Assembly (NCBI GenBank): GCA_934274515.1
Contig: CAKQTC010000007.1
Span: 62,001 to 126,000 of the forward strand
Source: an uncultured Clostridia bacterium
Lineage (GTDB): Bacteria; Bacillota; Clostridia; Christensenellales; DTU072
Direction of reading: 5' to 3'
Length of the DNA: 64,000 nt
Shown piece by piece: positions 17,742-25,726 of the stretch. The translations under genes and the position numbers were made by a program. Under the pieces are notes generated by a model, which searched no databases, was not told the DNA's origin, and saw nothing but the letters and a program-made list of their open reading frames with translations. The number at the start of each line of letters is the position of its first letter. The stretch's first letter is position 1.

Positions 17742-18776
17742 ATGAACCGTTATAATTCCTTTTATAATTGCTACGAATTGCCCGAAAATACGCGTTTTTT
17801 AACCGAAAAAGAGCGTATGAAGGTATATTATGACTTACGCCGCGAACAATACGTTTGTCACGTTGTGCGTCACCAACAACATAAACGGTTACCGGAAAAA
17901 CTTATAGATACGCTTTTTAAGGACGCCCGGAATACGTACGACGAAAGTAATCCGCGTCCGATTATTGCAAAAAAGGAATACTACGACGCACGACTTGACG
18001 GGATAAAAAACATACTTAGAAAAAGCATTGAAGCGAACAAAAAATTCGATGAAGATCTCGGAAAAATGTTCGAAGACGATGTTCTGACCGATTATCTTAA
18101 AAGTAAACGTTACGACGAACTTCACGCCGAACACGCAGCGAAAAAACGCTTCGAACGGAAAGCCGGTACGAACCGTCGCGAATGGGATTACTTCTGGACG
18201 CAAACTTTCGACCCTGCTTTATTCGAGGATCCGGAAAAGGGTCTCGAAACGTTTTTCACGTACATAAAAAACAACGCCTTCCGCTACGGCTTAAAAATCA
18301 TAGGCGCCGTCGAATACGGCGACGAAGGCGGCAGACTGCATTTTCATTGCCTGGTACACGTTCCCGAAGGATTTTTCCCGGAAGGTGATCTTCGGAAGGT
18401 TTCCCGTTATTCGATAAGGGATAAAAAGTGGAAAACCGTACTTGAAAGTAAAACGCTGCGCGAAAAATTCGGGATTAACGAATTTGACTGTCTTCACGGC
18501 AAGAGCGCCGAAGAACTCGTTCGCGTTATTCATTACATATCGGATTACACCTGTAAGCAAGACGGCAGACGTTATTATTCGCGCGGACTGCCCGATTGCT
18601 GTTATCAATACGTCAACGCCGAAGAACTTCTTTTTTGCTTCGACGACGGAGAATTAAAATACGTCCCCCGTTCTTCTTTCGTTTTTGGCGAAGATTCCTT
18701 TATCGCTATGCTTCGCTCCGGCAAGAACGGCGAAATCGAGCCGCACGCCCCCTTACCTTTCCGCGACGTCGGATAA
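17742..18776 (+). CDS. Rolling-circle replication initiator (HUH endonuclease)
   Basis: A 344-residue protein with the three motifs of HUH replication initiators: motif 1 FWTQTFDP (151-158), motif 2 GGRLHFHCLVHV with the metal-binding H200-F-H202, and motif 3 RVIHYISDYTCK with candidate nicking tyrosines Y265 and Y269. It would nick the plus-strand origin of the replicative form and start ssDNA synthesis, as gene II protein does in Ff phages. The ATG lies 13 bp past the attL core, with AGGA before it. In the prophage state no phage promoter fits between attL and the gene. In the excised circle it would lie directly after the integrase. Confidence 0.85.
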   Translation: MNRYNSFYNCYELPENTRFLTEKERMKVYYDLRREQYVCHVVRHQQHKRLPEKLIDTLFKDARNTYDESNPRPIIAKKEYYDARLDGIKNILRKSIEANKKFDEDLGKMFEDDVLTDYLKSKRYDELHAEHAAKKRFERKAGTNRREWDYFWTQTFDPALFEDPEKGLETFFTYIKNNAFRYGLKIIGAVEYGDEGGRLHFHCLVHVPEGFFPEGDLRKVSRYSIRDKKWKTVLESKTLREKFGINEFDCLHGKSAEELVRVIHYISDYTCKQDGRRYYSRGLPDCCYQYVNAEELLFCFDDGELKYVPRSSFVFGEDSFIAMLRSGKNGEIEPHAPLPFRDVG

Positions 18777-18796
18777 ATATAAACGATAAAAAAAGT

Positions 18797-18820
18797 AAGC
18801 CTACGCCGTAGGCTTTTTCC
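18797..18820 (+). terminator. Intrinsic terminator after rep
   Basis: Arms 18797-18803 and 18809-18815 pair perfectly over 7 bases with a CGCCG loop, followed by TTTTCCC. It is 20 bp after the rep stop codon. Confidence 0.75.
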
Positions 18821-18880
18821 CTTTACCTTAAAAACAGGAAACACCCTCTTTTTTGCGAAAAACTCTTTAACGAAAAATAA

Positions 18881-18925
18881 AAAACGCCGCGTAGGTCCAG
18901 CGGTTTAGCGGACAAGCGGCGTTTT
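18881..18925. other. Compound hairpin in the phage intergenic region
   Basis: Ten-base arms AAAACGCCGC and GCGGCGTTTT (18881-18890, 18916-18925) enclose a second small stem GTCC/GGAC (18895-18898, 18910-18913). Filamentous phages carry hairpins of this kind as packaging signal and replication origins in the intergenic region after the replication genes. Which role it has is not decided by sequence. Confidence 0.6.
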
Positions 18926-18970
18926 CGCCCTAAAAAAATTCCCGGAACGCACTTTTTCTTCCGCAAAAAT

Positions 18971-19023
18971 GACCCCTTGTCGCCGGCGGCGCCGCCGCCG
19001 GCACTCGTTCAAGACAAGGGGTC
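18971..19023. other. Two-tier GC-rich hairpin, candidate packaging signal or origin
   Basis: An 11-bp outer stem GACCCCTTGTC/GACAAGGGGTC (18971-18981, 19013-19023) encloses a perfect 9-bp inner stem made only of G and C (18982-18990, 18994-19002) with a 3-base loop, plus a 10-base single-stranded segment. It is much more GC-rich than its surroundings. The rest of 19024-19270 has smaller palindromes around 19190-19225 and no gene, so the whole of 18.8-19.3 kb is best read as the phage origin/packaging region. Confidence 0.65.
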
Positions 19024-19270
19024 GTCTAATTCTCAGTAGCAGAATATTTCCCTTCATTGGGGAACGTTCAAGGGCGTGTACGAGCGCGTGCGCGAAGTAG
19101 CCCGCGTCGGACTATAATGCGAAAAAACTTAAGTGGTCGGAGACCGCAGGAACAAACCTAAACAACGCAACAGGGTCAGGGGCGTTCTGTCAATGACGGG
19201 GCTTTAGCGTTGCAACGAATGCAGCGCTTTTTTTATCGTAAAAAAATTTTGTACATTTATAATTATTCTC

Positions 19271-19322
19271 TTGACAGTAAACTAATGGTGTATTATTATG
19301 TTAATGTAAACGGTTGGTTTAC
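19271..19322 (+). promoter_or_regulatory. Phage promoter P1 with two operator copies
   Basis: TTGACA (19271-19276), 17-bp spacer and TATTAT (19294-19299). The spacer contains GTAAAC-N5-GTGTAT (19277-19293), and a perfect palindrome GTAAAC-N5-GTTTAC (19306-19322) covers the expected transcription start. The same layout is found at 26045-26097 beside the repressor gene. P1 should drive the morphogenesis genes from 19380 on. Confidence 0.8.
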
Positions 19323-19379
19323 AGGCACCGCCTTAACGGAATAAAAAAGTTGCCGGCTATAACGGATTGGAGAAAAAAA

Positions 19380-19961
19380 ATGACAGAACAAAAAAAACAA
19401 GTAACCCCCGTGGACCAAACTGTAGCGATTAAAAACGCGATTAAGGCTGAAAAGCATTTTTCATTATTTCGCAAAGTATTTTCGAAAAACGACAAAGAGT
19501 TTTCCGTATACTCTGTCTTCCTTATCCTTGACGGACGCAAAAAGTCTTTTGTCGAGGTTCAATTATTGCCCGATATCGGCTTTGTGGGCGGCACGACTGC
19601 CGAAGAAAAGAAGAACCTTACCACGACGAAAAACGCTGCCGGGTATAGTCTTCTTAACTGGCTCTATGAAAATGGCACCGCCATTAACCTTTATGCTCGT
19701 ATTCGACCTACTAAAGATGAAAAGAACGTGTCTTTCGAGTACTACGCGCTTGCCGTCGACGATAGCGGTATAAGTGCCGAAGCAACTCTCGTTCCTAAAT
19801 CTCTGGGCGACGACGGATATTTACGCGCCGCGTTTGCAGGGTTCGGAAAGTGTCGAGATATTGCCGAAGGCGACCTCGAAACCGTGCCTAACCTCGATAA
19901 AGCGTTTGAAAACGTTTGCTTCCCGGGAGAGTTTGACGAAGACGACTCCGACGAACAATAA
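19380..19961 (+). CDS. Candidate phage ssDNA-binding protein (gene V-like role)
   Basis: A 193-residue soluble protein of no recognised family. It has no signal or membrane segment, a beta-rich core (about residues 35-150) and an acidic C-terminal tail FDEDDSDEQ, a feature shared by many ssDNA-binding proteins. It is the first gene after promoter P1, following rep and the intergenic region, where an inovirus is expected to keep its ssDNA-coating protein. The start at 19380 is chosen because GGAG lies eight bases before it. An in-frame upstream start at 19314 would overlap the operator. The function is inferred from tail and position only. Confidence 0.55.
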   Translation: MTEQKKQVTPVDQTVAIKNAIKAEKHFSLFRKVFSKNDKEFSVYSVFLILDGRKKSFVEVQLLPDIGFVGGTTAEEKKNLTTTKNAAGYSLLNWLYENGTAINLYARIRPTKDEKNVSFEYYALAVDDSGISAEATLVPKSLGDDGYLRAAFAGFGKCRDIAEGDLETVPNLDKAFENVCFPGEFDEDDSDEQ

Positions 19962-20106
19962 ATACCCTTTAACCGAATGTAATTTGGTAGCCCCGGGCAC
20001 GGCTTAAAACTGCCCCATCGCATTATAACTTGTTTGCAAACGTACTAAGTCGAGGTACGCACCGTACCGGGCGGTTCTTCCCGGAATAAAACAGGAGGGT
20101 TTATAT

Positions 20107-20343
20107 ATGGCATATAGAAAAAAATATAATTCAAAAAAATACTATTCCGGAAATCAAAAACGTTATTTTAAACCTCGTAAAAAAAATAAGCCTAACTTTT
20201 CCAAGGAAATGAAACGTTATGCGTTTATGCACGGCGTCTTCCAAAAAGGACTTGCGAATGAAAATAGCGCAATCTATTCAAGTTACAATTCCGGATTGGA
20301 TTATCCCGGAAAGAAAAAATACGAAAAGAAACCTCTTGTTTAA
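20107..20343 (+). CDS. Small basic phage protein, unknown
   Basis: A 78-residue protein very rich in lysine, arginine, tyrosine and asparagine (MAYRKKYNSKKYYSG start, KKYEKKPLV end), without a membrane segment or recognised domain. Its charge suggests contact with nucleic acid. It is preceded by an excellent AGGAGGG site and a GC hairpin around 20068-20085. It lies in the P1 operon between the candidate ssDNA-binding protein and a membrane-anchored protein. Confidence 0.6.
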   Translation: MAYRKKYNSKKYYSGNQKRYFKPRKKNKPNFSKEMKRYAFMHGVFQKGLANENSAIYSSYNSGLDYPGKKKYEKKPLV

Positions 20344-20371
20344 CTTTTATCCCCTCACCTAAAACCAACTC

Positions 20372-20406
20372 TTTACGCGGAGTATAACTGCGTAAATCTA
20401 TTTTTA
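20372..20406 (+). terminator. Weak hairpin plus T-run between phage genes
   Basis: Seven-base arms TTTACGC/GCGTAAA (20372-20378, 20390-20396) with an 11-base loop precede TCTATTTTTAT. It may attenuate transcription into the next gene. Confidence 0.4.
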
Positions 20407-20427
20407 TAAGGAGAATTTTTTAAGAAA

Positions 20428-21273
20428 ATGAAAAAAATAATAGTAACGATACTGCTTGTCGTTCTTTGCCTTGGCATAGTCGGCGGCGGTATAGCCGGGA
20501 TAATCAAACTTACCGACAGTGGTAAACTTGACAAGAAAAACATCTCGAAGTTTTCCTACTCGGTCGGCGGTCTTGACGGCAATGGTAAATATAAATCTAC
20601 CAACGCAAGCGTATATACTAAAGACGCGTTCGAATGTCAGGGCCTTGACTGCTCTCTCGAATTCGATAACAATGTAAGTTATCAAGTTTATTTCTACAAC
20701 CAAAACAACGTTTTTGTACATACTACCGGAAAACTTACGGGCGCGTTTGTAAAAGACAGTGTGCCTTTCTTTGCTAAGTATGCAAGAATAGTAATCACGC
20801 CGAACGATGACGACGTTGTTACAAAGACGGAGATATTTAAGTACTCGAGCCAACTCAAAGTAAGCGTAAATCGTGAACAAGGATTTAAAAACTATACTGA
20901 AAATCTTTTTGATTTTTGCTATCAGAATAAATATCTTAAGGATGGTATATTGACGGATAACGATGAATCTGTTACAACTTATAAGCAAGTTGCTACGACG
21001 GAATTTGTAGATATTTCCGCCTATAAAGATTGCTTGTATTTCAAAAATGCCCCTAACAGCGAATGGGCTGGCGGAGTCGTTATTTTCTGTTATGATTCCG
21101 ACAAAAACTTTGTAAATACGATTAAACCTCTTGAGGTTGCTTCTGTATCTTTTGTTTCTTCGTTGGGACTAAAATATTGGAATATTCCGAAAACTTCGTT
21201 TTCCGACGGCGTAAAGTATGTTCGCATGTTTTGGCAAAATGCTGCGCCTTATCCTGAGTTATATTGTCGTTAA
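20428..21273 (+). CDS. Membrane-anchored exported phage protein with two similar beta-type domains (adsorption candidate)
   Basis: A 281-residue protein with an N-terminal hydrophobic segment (residues 4-30, preceded by KK), so it is exported and possibly anchored. The rest appears to contain two related modules: SYQVYFYNQNNVFVHTTG...YARIVITP (about 90-140) and GGVVIFCYDSDKNFVNT...VKYVRMFW (about 210-275). This pattern is seen in jelly-roll receptor-binding modules of phages, which makes it a candidate host-recognition protein. AAGGAG is present but 14 bases from the ATG. It is followed by a strong terminator. Confidence 0.6.
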   Translation: MKKIIVTILLVVLCLGIVGGGIAGIIKLTDSGKLDKKNISKFSYSVGGLDGNGKYKSTNASVYTKDAFECQGLDCSLEFDNNVSYQVYFYNQNNVFVHTTGKLTGAFVKDSVPFFAKYARIVITPNDDDVVTKTEIFKYSSQLKVSVNREQGFKNYTENLFDFCYQNKYLKDGILTDNDESVTTYKQVATTEFVDISAYKDCLYFKNAPNSEWAGGVVIFCYDSDKNFVNTIKPLEVASVSFVSSLGLKYWNIPKTSFSDGVKYVRMFWQNAAPYPELYCR

Positions 21274-21278
21274 ACTCT

Positions 21279-21314
21279 AAGGGGAATAACAATATTCCCC
21301 TTTCCCTTTTTTTT
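21279..21314 (+). terminator. Strong central terminator in the virion gene block
   Basis: A perfect 10-bp stem (21279-21288 with 21293-21302) with an ACAA loop is followed by TCCCTTTTTTTT. It separates the upstream small genes from the large exported protein. Ff phages have a terminator at the matching place between gene VIII and gene III. Confidence 0.88.
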
Positions 21315-21319
21315 ATCCT

Positions 21320-22717
21320 ATGAAAAAACTTCGTTTGATATTACTTATATCGATCATCGCAATTATGAGCGTTTTACCCGCGTCGCAAGGCGTGGCGTTT
21401 GCCGATACAAAATCCGGTAGTAACGTTCTTGATGATTTAAGTAAAGATAAAAAGTTCAATAAAGATGATTATCCGACTAACGAGACCGATTATAGGTTAA
21501 AGTTAATTCAAATTGCCGAAAGTTCGGAAAAGGAACTTCTTGTGTATGTATATCAACCTTGCGTTGCTAAAAATATCAAAGTTTCTTCTATCGTGTTTTC
21601 TGTCGGGGTGTATTCCAACCTAAATTATAATAATTACGAACTTGAGTTCCTAAACTCTTCGGATGCTTTATATAAATATAAAGTTAAAAATTTTGTGGTT
21701 TCCGACAGTGAATCTCGTTCTTACAGTATTTCTCAGATGCTACGTCCGTTCGATAGTTCTATCGACTCCCCTTCTTCGGATACTTCGCAAACGATAACCG
21801 AAACTCCGATTGAAGTAAACGAAATGTTTGTTTTTAGCACTATAAACGGTTCGGAGTATGTTGAGCGGCGAAAAATCGAAACGGTTAAGGTTACGGATAA
21901 ACATATTGGTTTCGTTCGTTATTTGAGCGGAGTGCTTTTTGGTGTCGGAGCAACGAATACCGATTGTCATTACGTTGCGTTTAATACGTCAAAACCTATG
22001 GATAGGCTTAAGCGAGCAAAACTATATTTTTCCACTCGTACTTATACCGAACTTACGTCAAGGGAATACGGTTCTCCTGAAAATCATACCAAATGGATAA
22101 CCGAAGACGATCCTACCGTTACTTCTACAAAAAGTGGCTTTTTTGTTGAAAAGTATTCTTGGGAACGTATTCAAACCATAAAAGAATTTATGGCGTCGGA
22201 GCAACAAACGTTTGTCTTGTATAATGGCGTTTTTGTTAATATAAAATCAAATACGGATTTAACCGTGGAAGCAAAAGCGTTGTTAAATAATATGTCGTGG
22301 GTTTTACGGTTTTACGAATCTACTTGTCAACTAGATACAAGCGGCGTGACTTCATCCGGCTATATGAAAATTAGTGGAACGGAAGTTTCCGATGTTATGC
22401 TGTTACAACTTGAATTTGAAACCGACGGCGTAACTTACAATCTCGGTGTCATTGACAACAAACAGTCCGGCTCTTCTTTGCCCGACAACGAAAGCAAACT
22501 CACCGTCGAATTGAGCGAAGATTTTTTAGATTACCTTAAAATTATTCTTTTCGCCGTAGGTAGTGTTTTGCTTGTCGTGATGGTTATAGTCGCTTTCCCT
22601 TATGTCATGAAACTTATAGGTTTTATCTTAAAAATATTATTCGCCCCGTTTCGATTGTTGTTCCGTTCTCATTCAGGATCTAAACAAAAATATAAAGGCG
22701 GTAAATATGGCACGTAA
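21320..22717 (+). CDS. Exported, C-terminally anchored virion-tip protein candidate (pIII-like architecture)
   Basis: A 465-residue protein with a cleavable-type signal peptide (KKLRLILLISIIAIMSVLPA, likely cut after AFA at about residue 28), a large extracellular part (about 30-400), one strong membrane segment (about 405-430, IILFAVGSVLLVVMVIVAF) followed by a second hydrophobic stretch, and a basic cytoplasmic tail. This is the layout of filamentous-phage pIII adsorption/release proteins, although no sequence match to pIII is claimed. The gene starts six bases after the central terminator's T-run and has no clear Shine-Dalgarno site, so expression may depend on read-through. Confidence 0.6.
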   Translation: MKKLRLILLISIIAIMSVLPASQGVAFADTKSGSNVLDDLSKDKKFNKDDYPTNETDYRLKLIQIAESSEKELLVYVYQPCVAKNIKVSSIVFSVGVYSNLNYNNYELEFLNSSDALYKYKVKNFVVSDSESRSYSISQMLRPFDSSIDSPSSDTSQTITETPIEVNEMFVFSTINGSEYVERRKIETVKVTDKHIGFVRYLSGVLFGVGATNTDCHYVAFNTSKPMDRLKRAKLYFSTRTYTELTSREYGSPENHTKWITEDDPTVTSTKSGFFVEKYSWERIQTIKEFMASEQQTFVLYNGVFVNIKSNTDLTVEAKALLNNMSWVLRFYESTCQLDTSGVTSSGYMKISGTEVSDVMLLQLEFETDGVTYNLGVIDNKQSGSSLPDNESKLTVELSEDFLDYLKIILFAVGSVLLVVMVIVAFPYVMKLIGFILKILFAPFRLLFRSHSGSKQKYKGGKYGT

Positions 22718-23066
22718 GAAAAAACCTACAAGAAAATACAAGCCGAAAAACGAGTTTCGTTACAATAACAGCAAATCGGGTGCGGGACATCCGAATTACG
22801 TTTTCGGAGAAACGAATACGTCCTATAAATCTTTGAGTATTACGCATAGTCCCGACAAGAAGTATAAGCACGTACAACTTCAAAACAATCCGAACCCGAA
22901 AGACGGAAGAAACGCGTATCTCGAATTAAAGCCGAAGACAGCAAGAAAGGAGTACTATTCCGTTCCGCTCAGCGGGTGGAATTTCTCAAAGCCTGATATG
23001 GCTGTTGTGAGGCATACGACCAAGAAATACAAAAAGGCAATGAATAGGCATAAAAAAAGAAAGTGA
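22707..23066 (+). CDS. Basic phage protein, unknown
   Basis: A 119-residue soluble, strongly basic protein (ARKKKPTRKYKPKNEF start and KKYKKAMNRHKKRK end) with no recognised domain. It overlaps the end of the preceding gene by 11 bases and its AAAGGCGG ribosome site lies inside that gene, so it is translationally coupled to the pIII-like protein. Its charge fits nucleic-acid binding. Confidence 0.6.
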   Translation: MARKKKPTRKYKPKNEFRYNNSKSGAGHPNYVFGETNTSYKSLSITHSPDKKYKHVQLQNNPNPKDGRNAYLELKPKTARKEYYSVPLSGWNFSKPDMAVVRHTTKKYKKAMNRHKKRK

Positions 23067-23173
23067 ACGGCTTAGGATAAAATCCGCGGCGGTCGGAGTA
23101 TTTCATCCGTATTTCACTTCCTGTAAGTAGTATAAAATAATCAGACGTCAATGTCAAGCAAAGGAGCGATTAA

Positions 23174-23371
23174 ATGAAAAAGAATAATTTACAAAAAGAT
23201 AATAAATCATCTAAGGCAGATACCGCATATAAGGCTGTTAAGGGTACTTTTTACGGCGTTAAAATCCTTTACACTATCGGTATGTTCGTGCTTGCCGGAA
23301 TAATCGTTGCCGCGGTAGTCGCTGCTTGCCGCGCCGTAGGTTCTTCTATAAATTCTTTTCTTTTTCGTTAG
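23174..23371 (+). CDS. 65-residue membrane protein, candidate coat protein
   Basis: The protein has a charged, amphipathic N-terminal half (NNLQKDNKSSKADTAYKAV), one long hydrophobic segment (about residues 31-52, rich in A, V and I) and a short C-terminus with arginines. That is the organisation of filamentous-phage coat proteins, with the N-terminus outside the filament and basic residues facing DNA. No signal peptide is present, as in Pf3 coat protein. AAAGGAGCG is well placed. Which coat protein it is, major or minor, cannot be decided from sequence. Confidence 0.55.
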   Translation: MKKNNLQKDNKSSKADTAYKAVKGTFYGVKILYTIGMFVLAGIIVAAVVAACRAVGSSINSFLFR

Positions 23372-23382
23372 TGTTATTTGCC

Positions 23383-23478
23383 ATGAATAAAATTACAAAA
23401 AGCATTTTGTTCCTTGTTCTTGCCGTTATCGTTGCCGTAATTATCGGTTATTTTGTGTTTGTAGGAAAACAGATATGA
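23383..23478 (+). CDS. 31-residue single-span membrane protein (pVII/pIX-sized)
   Basis: A frame of 31 codons starting MNKITKSILFLVL and ending FVGKQI consists of a short basic N-terminus, one hydrophobic span and a basic end. Its stop codon overlaps the start of the next gene (ATGA at 23475), a typical coupling signal. Ff phages have minor coat proteins of 33 and 32 residues (pVII and pIX). This gene has their size and topology, and it lies between the coat candidate and the assembly ATPase. It has no strong ribosome site, so coupling to the gene upstream is likely. Confidence 0.6.
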   Translation: MNKITKSILFLVLAVIVAVIIGYFVFVGKQI

Positions 23479-25718
23479 AAAAAGTATTTGGCTTTCTGAA
23501 ATCGGTAGACTACCGTCATTACATTTGCGTAGCGATAACCGTTGCGTTTATCCTTATTAACGCGTTTGTTTTCCCTTATACGTTCCCTCGTATCGGCGAA
23601 GCGTTTAGGGATTTAGGTTTATCTCTCGGATATCATTATTCGAACGTTTTTCAGATTGAAAATAATATTGTTCCGTCGGTAACGGCTCTTTCTAAAATGC
23701 CTTTTACCATCTCGGACGGAGTGCCGCAGACGTGGGATCTGTTTAAGGAAAAGTGGGATTTGTACTGGCAAACGTTCGCCGACAAACAAACCGTATTAGA
23801 TTATTTCTCTTCTTTCCGTGGCGGTGCGCTTGTTTTCTCTTATCTTTTTTCTATGCTCGTTCCCTTCGTCGGTATTTTTTGTCTTGTCGTTCGTTTCCAA
23901 TTAAACGGCAAAAACAATCGTTACAACGAAGATACTAAGCCGTTAAAGATTTTTAAGAAGATATCGGATAAAACATTCCGTCCGGTTAAAAAGTGGATAA
24001 CGTCGTTCGTTTCTTTTCTTGTCGATTTCCGCTTTGTTTTGCCGGTAAAAAAGACCGTTAAGCCCGGAGAGATTGTCGAGCCGAAAGGTATTTCTTATCT
24101 CGAAATATGGGCGTTTATATGGATTCTTAACTTTAATCTTCTTCCGATACTTATCGGCTTTATCGCGTTTTTTTATTACTTCGCCGTTTCATTCGACGTC
24201 GGGAATATTTATATCCAAGTTTATAAACTTTTACTCGACCTCTCCGTTATGTTTAAGTTTGTTCCCGTCTTCGTCTGGGTGATTGTCGGACTGATAATTT
24301 TCGATAAATTCCGTAAAAAACGCGGATATGATAACCTTTGGCATATGGAGTTAATGAACCGTGGGTTTATCAACGAACGTCCGATTGTTTCTATGATATG
24401 CGCCAAAATGGGGAGAGGTAAAACTACTATGCTCACCGATATGGCGATATCTACCGATATAATGCTGCGCGACAAAGCGTACGAAATAATCCTTGAAAAC
24501 GATCTGAAGTTCCCCTACTTCCCTTGGATCAATCTCGAAAATGCGGTTAAACGCGCTATCGACAACCATTCTATATATAATCTCGTAACCGCGCGGCGGT
24601 TCGTTCTTAGCAAAAAGCGGAAGTTTGATAAACGCCCGGTTAGTTTTTACCTTTTCGGGTACGATTACAAGCGCTACGGCTTGACGTACGATAATCGCTT
24701 ATTTATTGTCGATATTTGGGACGTCATTTATAATTACGTACAAGCCTATATGCTTTATATCATGGCTTCTTCTTTCATACAAAGTAATTATTCTATCCGT
24801 ACCGACGCGCTGTTAGACGACGTCGGCAACTTCCCTTTATGGAATACGGACTTCTTCCGGCGCGACGCAAAACATATCGACAGTTTCTCCCGGCACGCGC
24901 ATATATTAGACTTCGACGCGTTGCGACTTGGGAAAAAACTACTTGAAAACAACGATAACGATTACTTCGAATTCGGCGTCGTTGCAATTACCGAGATAGG
25001 CAAGGAGCGCGGAAACAACTTAGAACTTACCGACGTAAAAAAGAACTCGGACGAAACTAATCAGAAAAACGACTTGTTCAACTCCTGGCTTAAAATGATC
25101 CGGCACTCGGCGACCGTAGACAACGAGCCTTTCGTTAAAGTTTTCGTGGACGAACAACGCCCTTCTTCCTGGGGAGCGGACGCTAAAGACCTTTCGGAGA
25201 TTATACATATCGATACCGTGAGCGAAAAGCGTTTGTGTATGCCTTTCTTCTTCCTTGAAGAAACATTACATTCTTTTTTGAAACGTCTTTTCGAACGCTT
25301 TTATCAAACTCACCGTTACAACAAAGGCAATAATACGCTTTTTTGTCATATATTCAAAACTATTTATTCCAAACTCCATTCCTACTACGTCAGAACGTAC
25401 AATACGTTCGGTTTTAAGGTCTTAGGGATAAAAATCGAAGACGGCAAACAAGACGGCGTTTACGAAGATAAACGGTATTTCATTATGGACAAAAAGATTT
25501 ACGCAAAACGTTTTTCTACCGATTGTTTCTCCGGATTCTTCGAAGAAAAAGTTAAACGCAGCGTTAAAGGCTTAAACGACGTTCCCGAGTTCGAAAAAGA
25601 AAAAGCAACGTTTAACGAGATGAAGTCTATGAACTCTTACTTCTTCCGTGACCTTACAAGAATTATGCGTAAAAATAAAAAGCCTTTACCTTTAAGGAAA
25701 AGACCTTTTCGGCGATAA
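23475..25718 (+). CDS. Zot/pI-like phage assembly ATPase with N-terminal membrane domain
   Basis: A 747-residue protein that would power extrusion of the filament through the membrane. It has four predicted membrane segments (about 16-36, 118-141, 209-240, 257-277), then a cytoplasmic P-loop NTPase domain: Walker A CAKMGRGKTT (309-318), a Walker B-like VVAITEIGKERGN (502-514) and a sensor-like VFVDEQRPSSWGAD (556-569). Proteobacterial Zot/pI proteins carry the ATPase first and a single membrane span after it. Here the order is reversed with four spans. The gene is the last of the P1 block and converges on the repressor gene with an 8-bp gap. Confidence 0.8.
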   Translation: MKKVFGFLKSVDYRHYICVAITVAFILINAFVFPYTFPRIGEAFRDLGLSLGYHYSNVFQIENNIVPSVTALSKMPFTISDGVPQTWDLFKEKWDLYWQTFADKQTVLDYFSSFRGGALVFSYLFSMLVPFVGIFCLVVRFQLNGKNNRYNEDTKPLKIFKKISDKTFRPVKKWITSFVSFLVDFRFVLPVKKTVKPGEIVEPKGISYLEIWAFIWILNFNLLPILIGFIAFFYYFAVSFDVGNIYIQVYKLLLDLSVMFKFVPVFVWVIVGLIIFDKFRKKRGYDNLWHMELMNRGFINERPIVSMICAKMGRGKTTMLTDMAISTDIMLRDKAYEIILENDLKFPYFPWINLENAVKRAIDNHSIYNLVTARRFVLSKKRKFDKRPVSFYLFGYDYKRYGLTYDNRLFIVDIWDVIYNYVQAYMLYIMASSFIQSNYSIRTDALLDDVGNFPLWNTDFFRRDAKHIDSFSRHAHILDFDALRLGKKLLENNDNDYFEFGVVAITEIGKERGNNLELTDVKKNSDETNQKNDLFNSWLKMIRHSATVDNEPFVKVFVDEQRPSSWGADAKDLSEIIHIDTVSEKRLCMPFFFLEETLHSFLKRLFERFYQTHRYNKGNNTLFCHIFKTIYSKLHSYYVRTYNTFGFKVLGIKIEDGKQDGVYEDKRYFIMDKKIYAKRFSTDCFSGFFEEKVKRSVKGLNDVPEFEKEKATFNEMKSMNSYFFRDLTRIMRKNKKPLPLRKRPFRR

Positions 25719-25726
25719 ATAATCTT

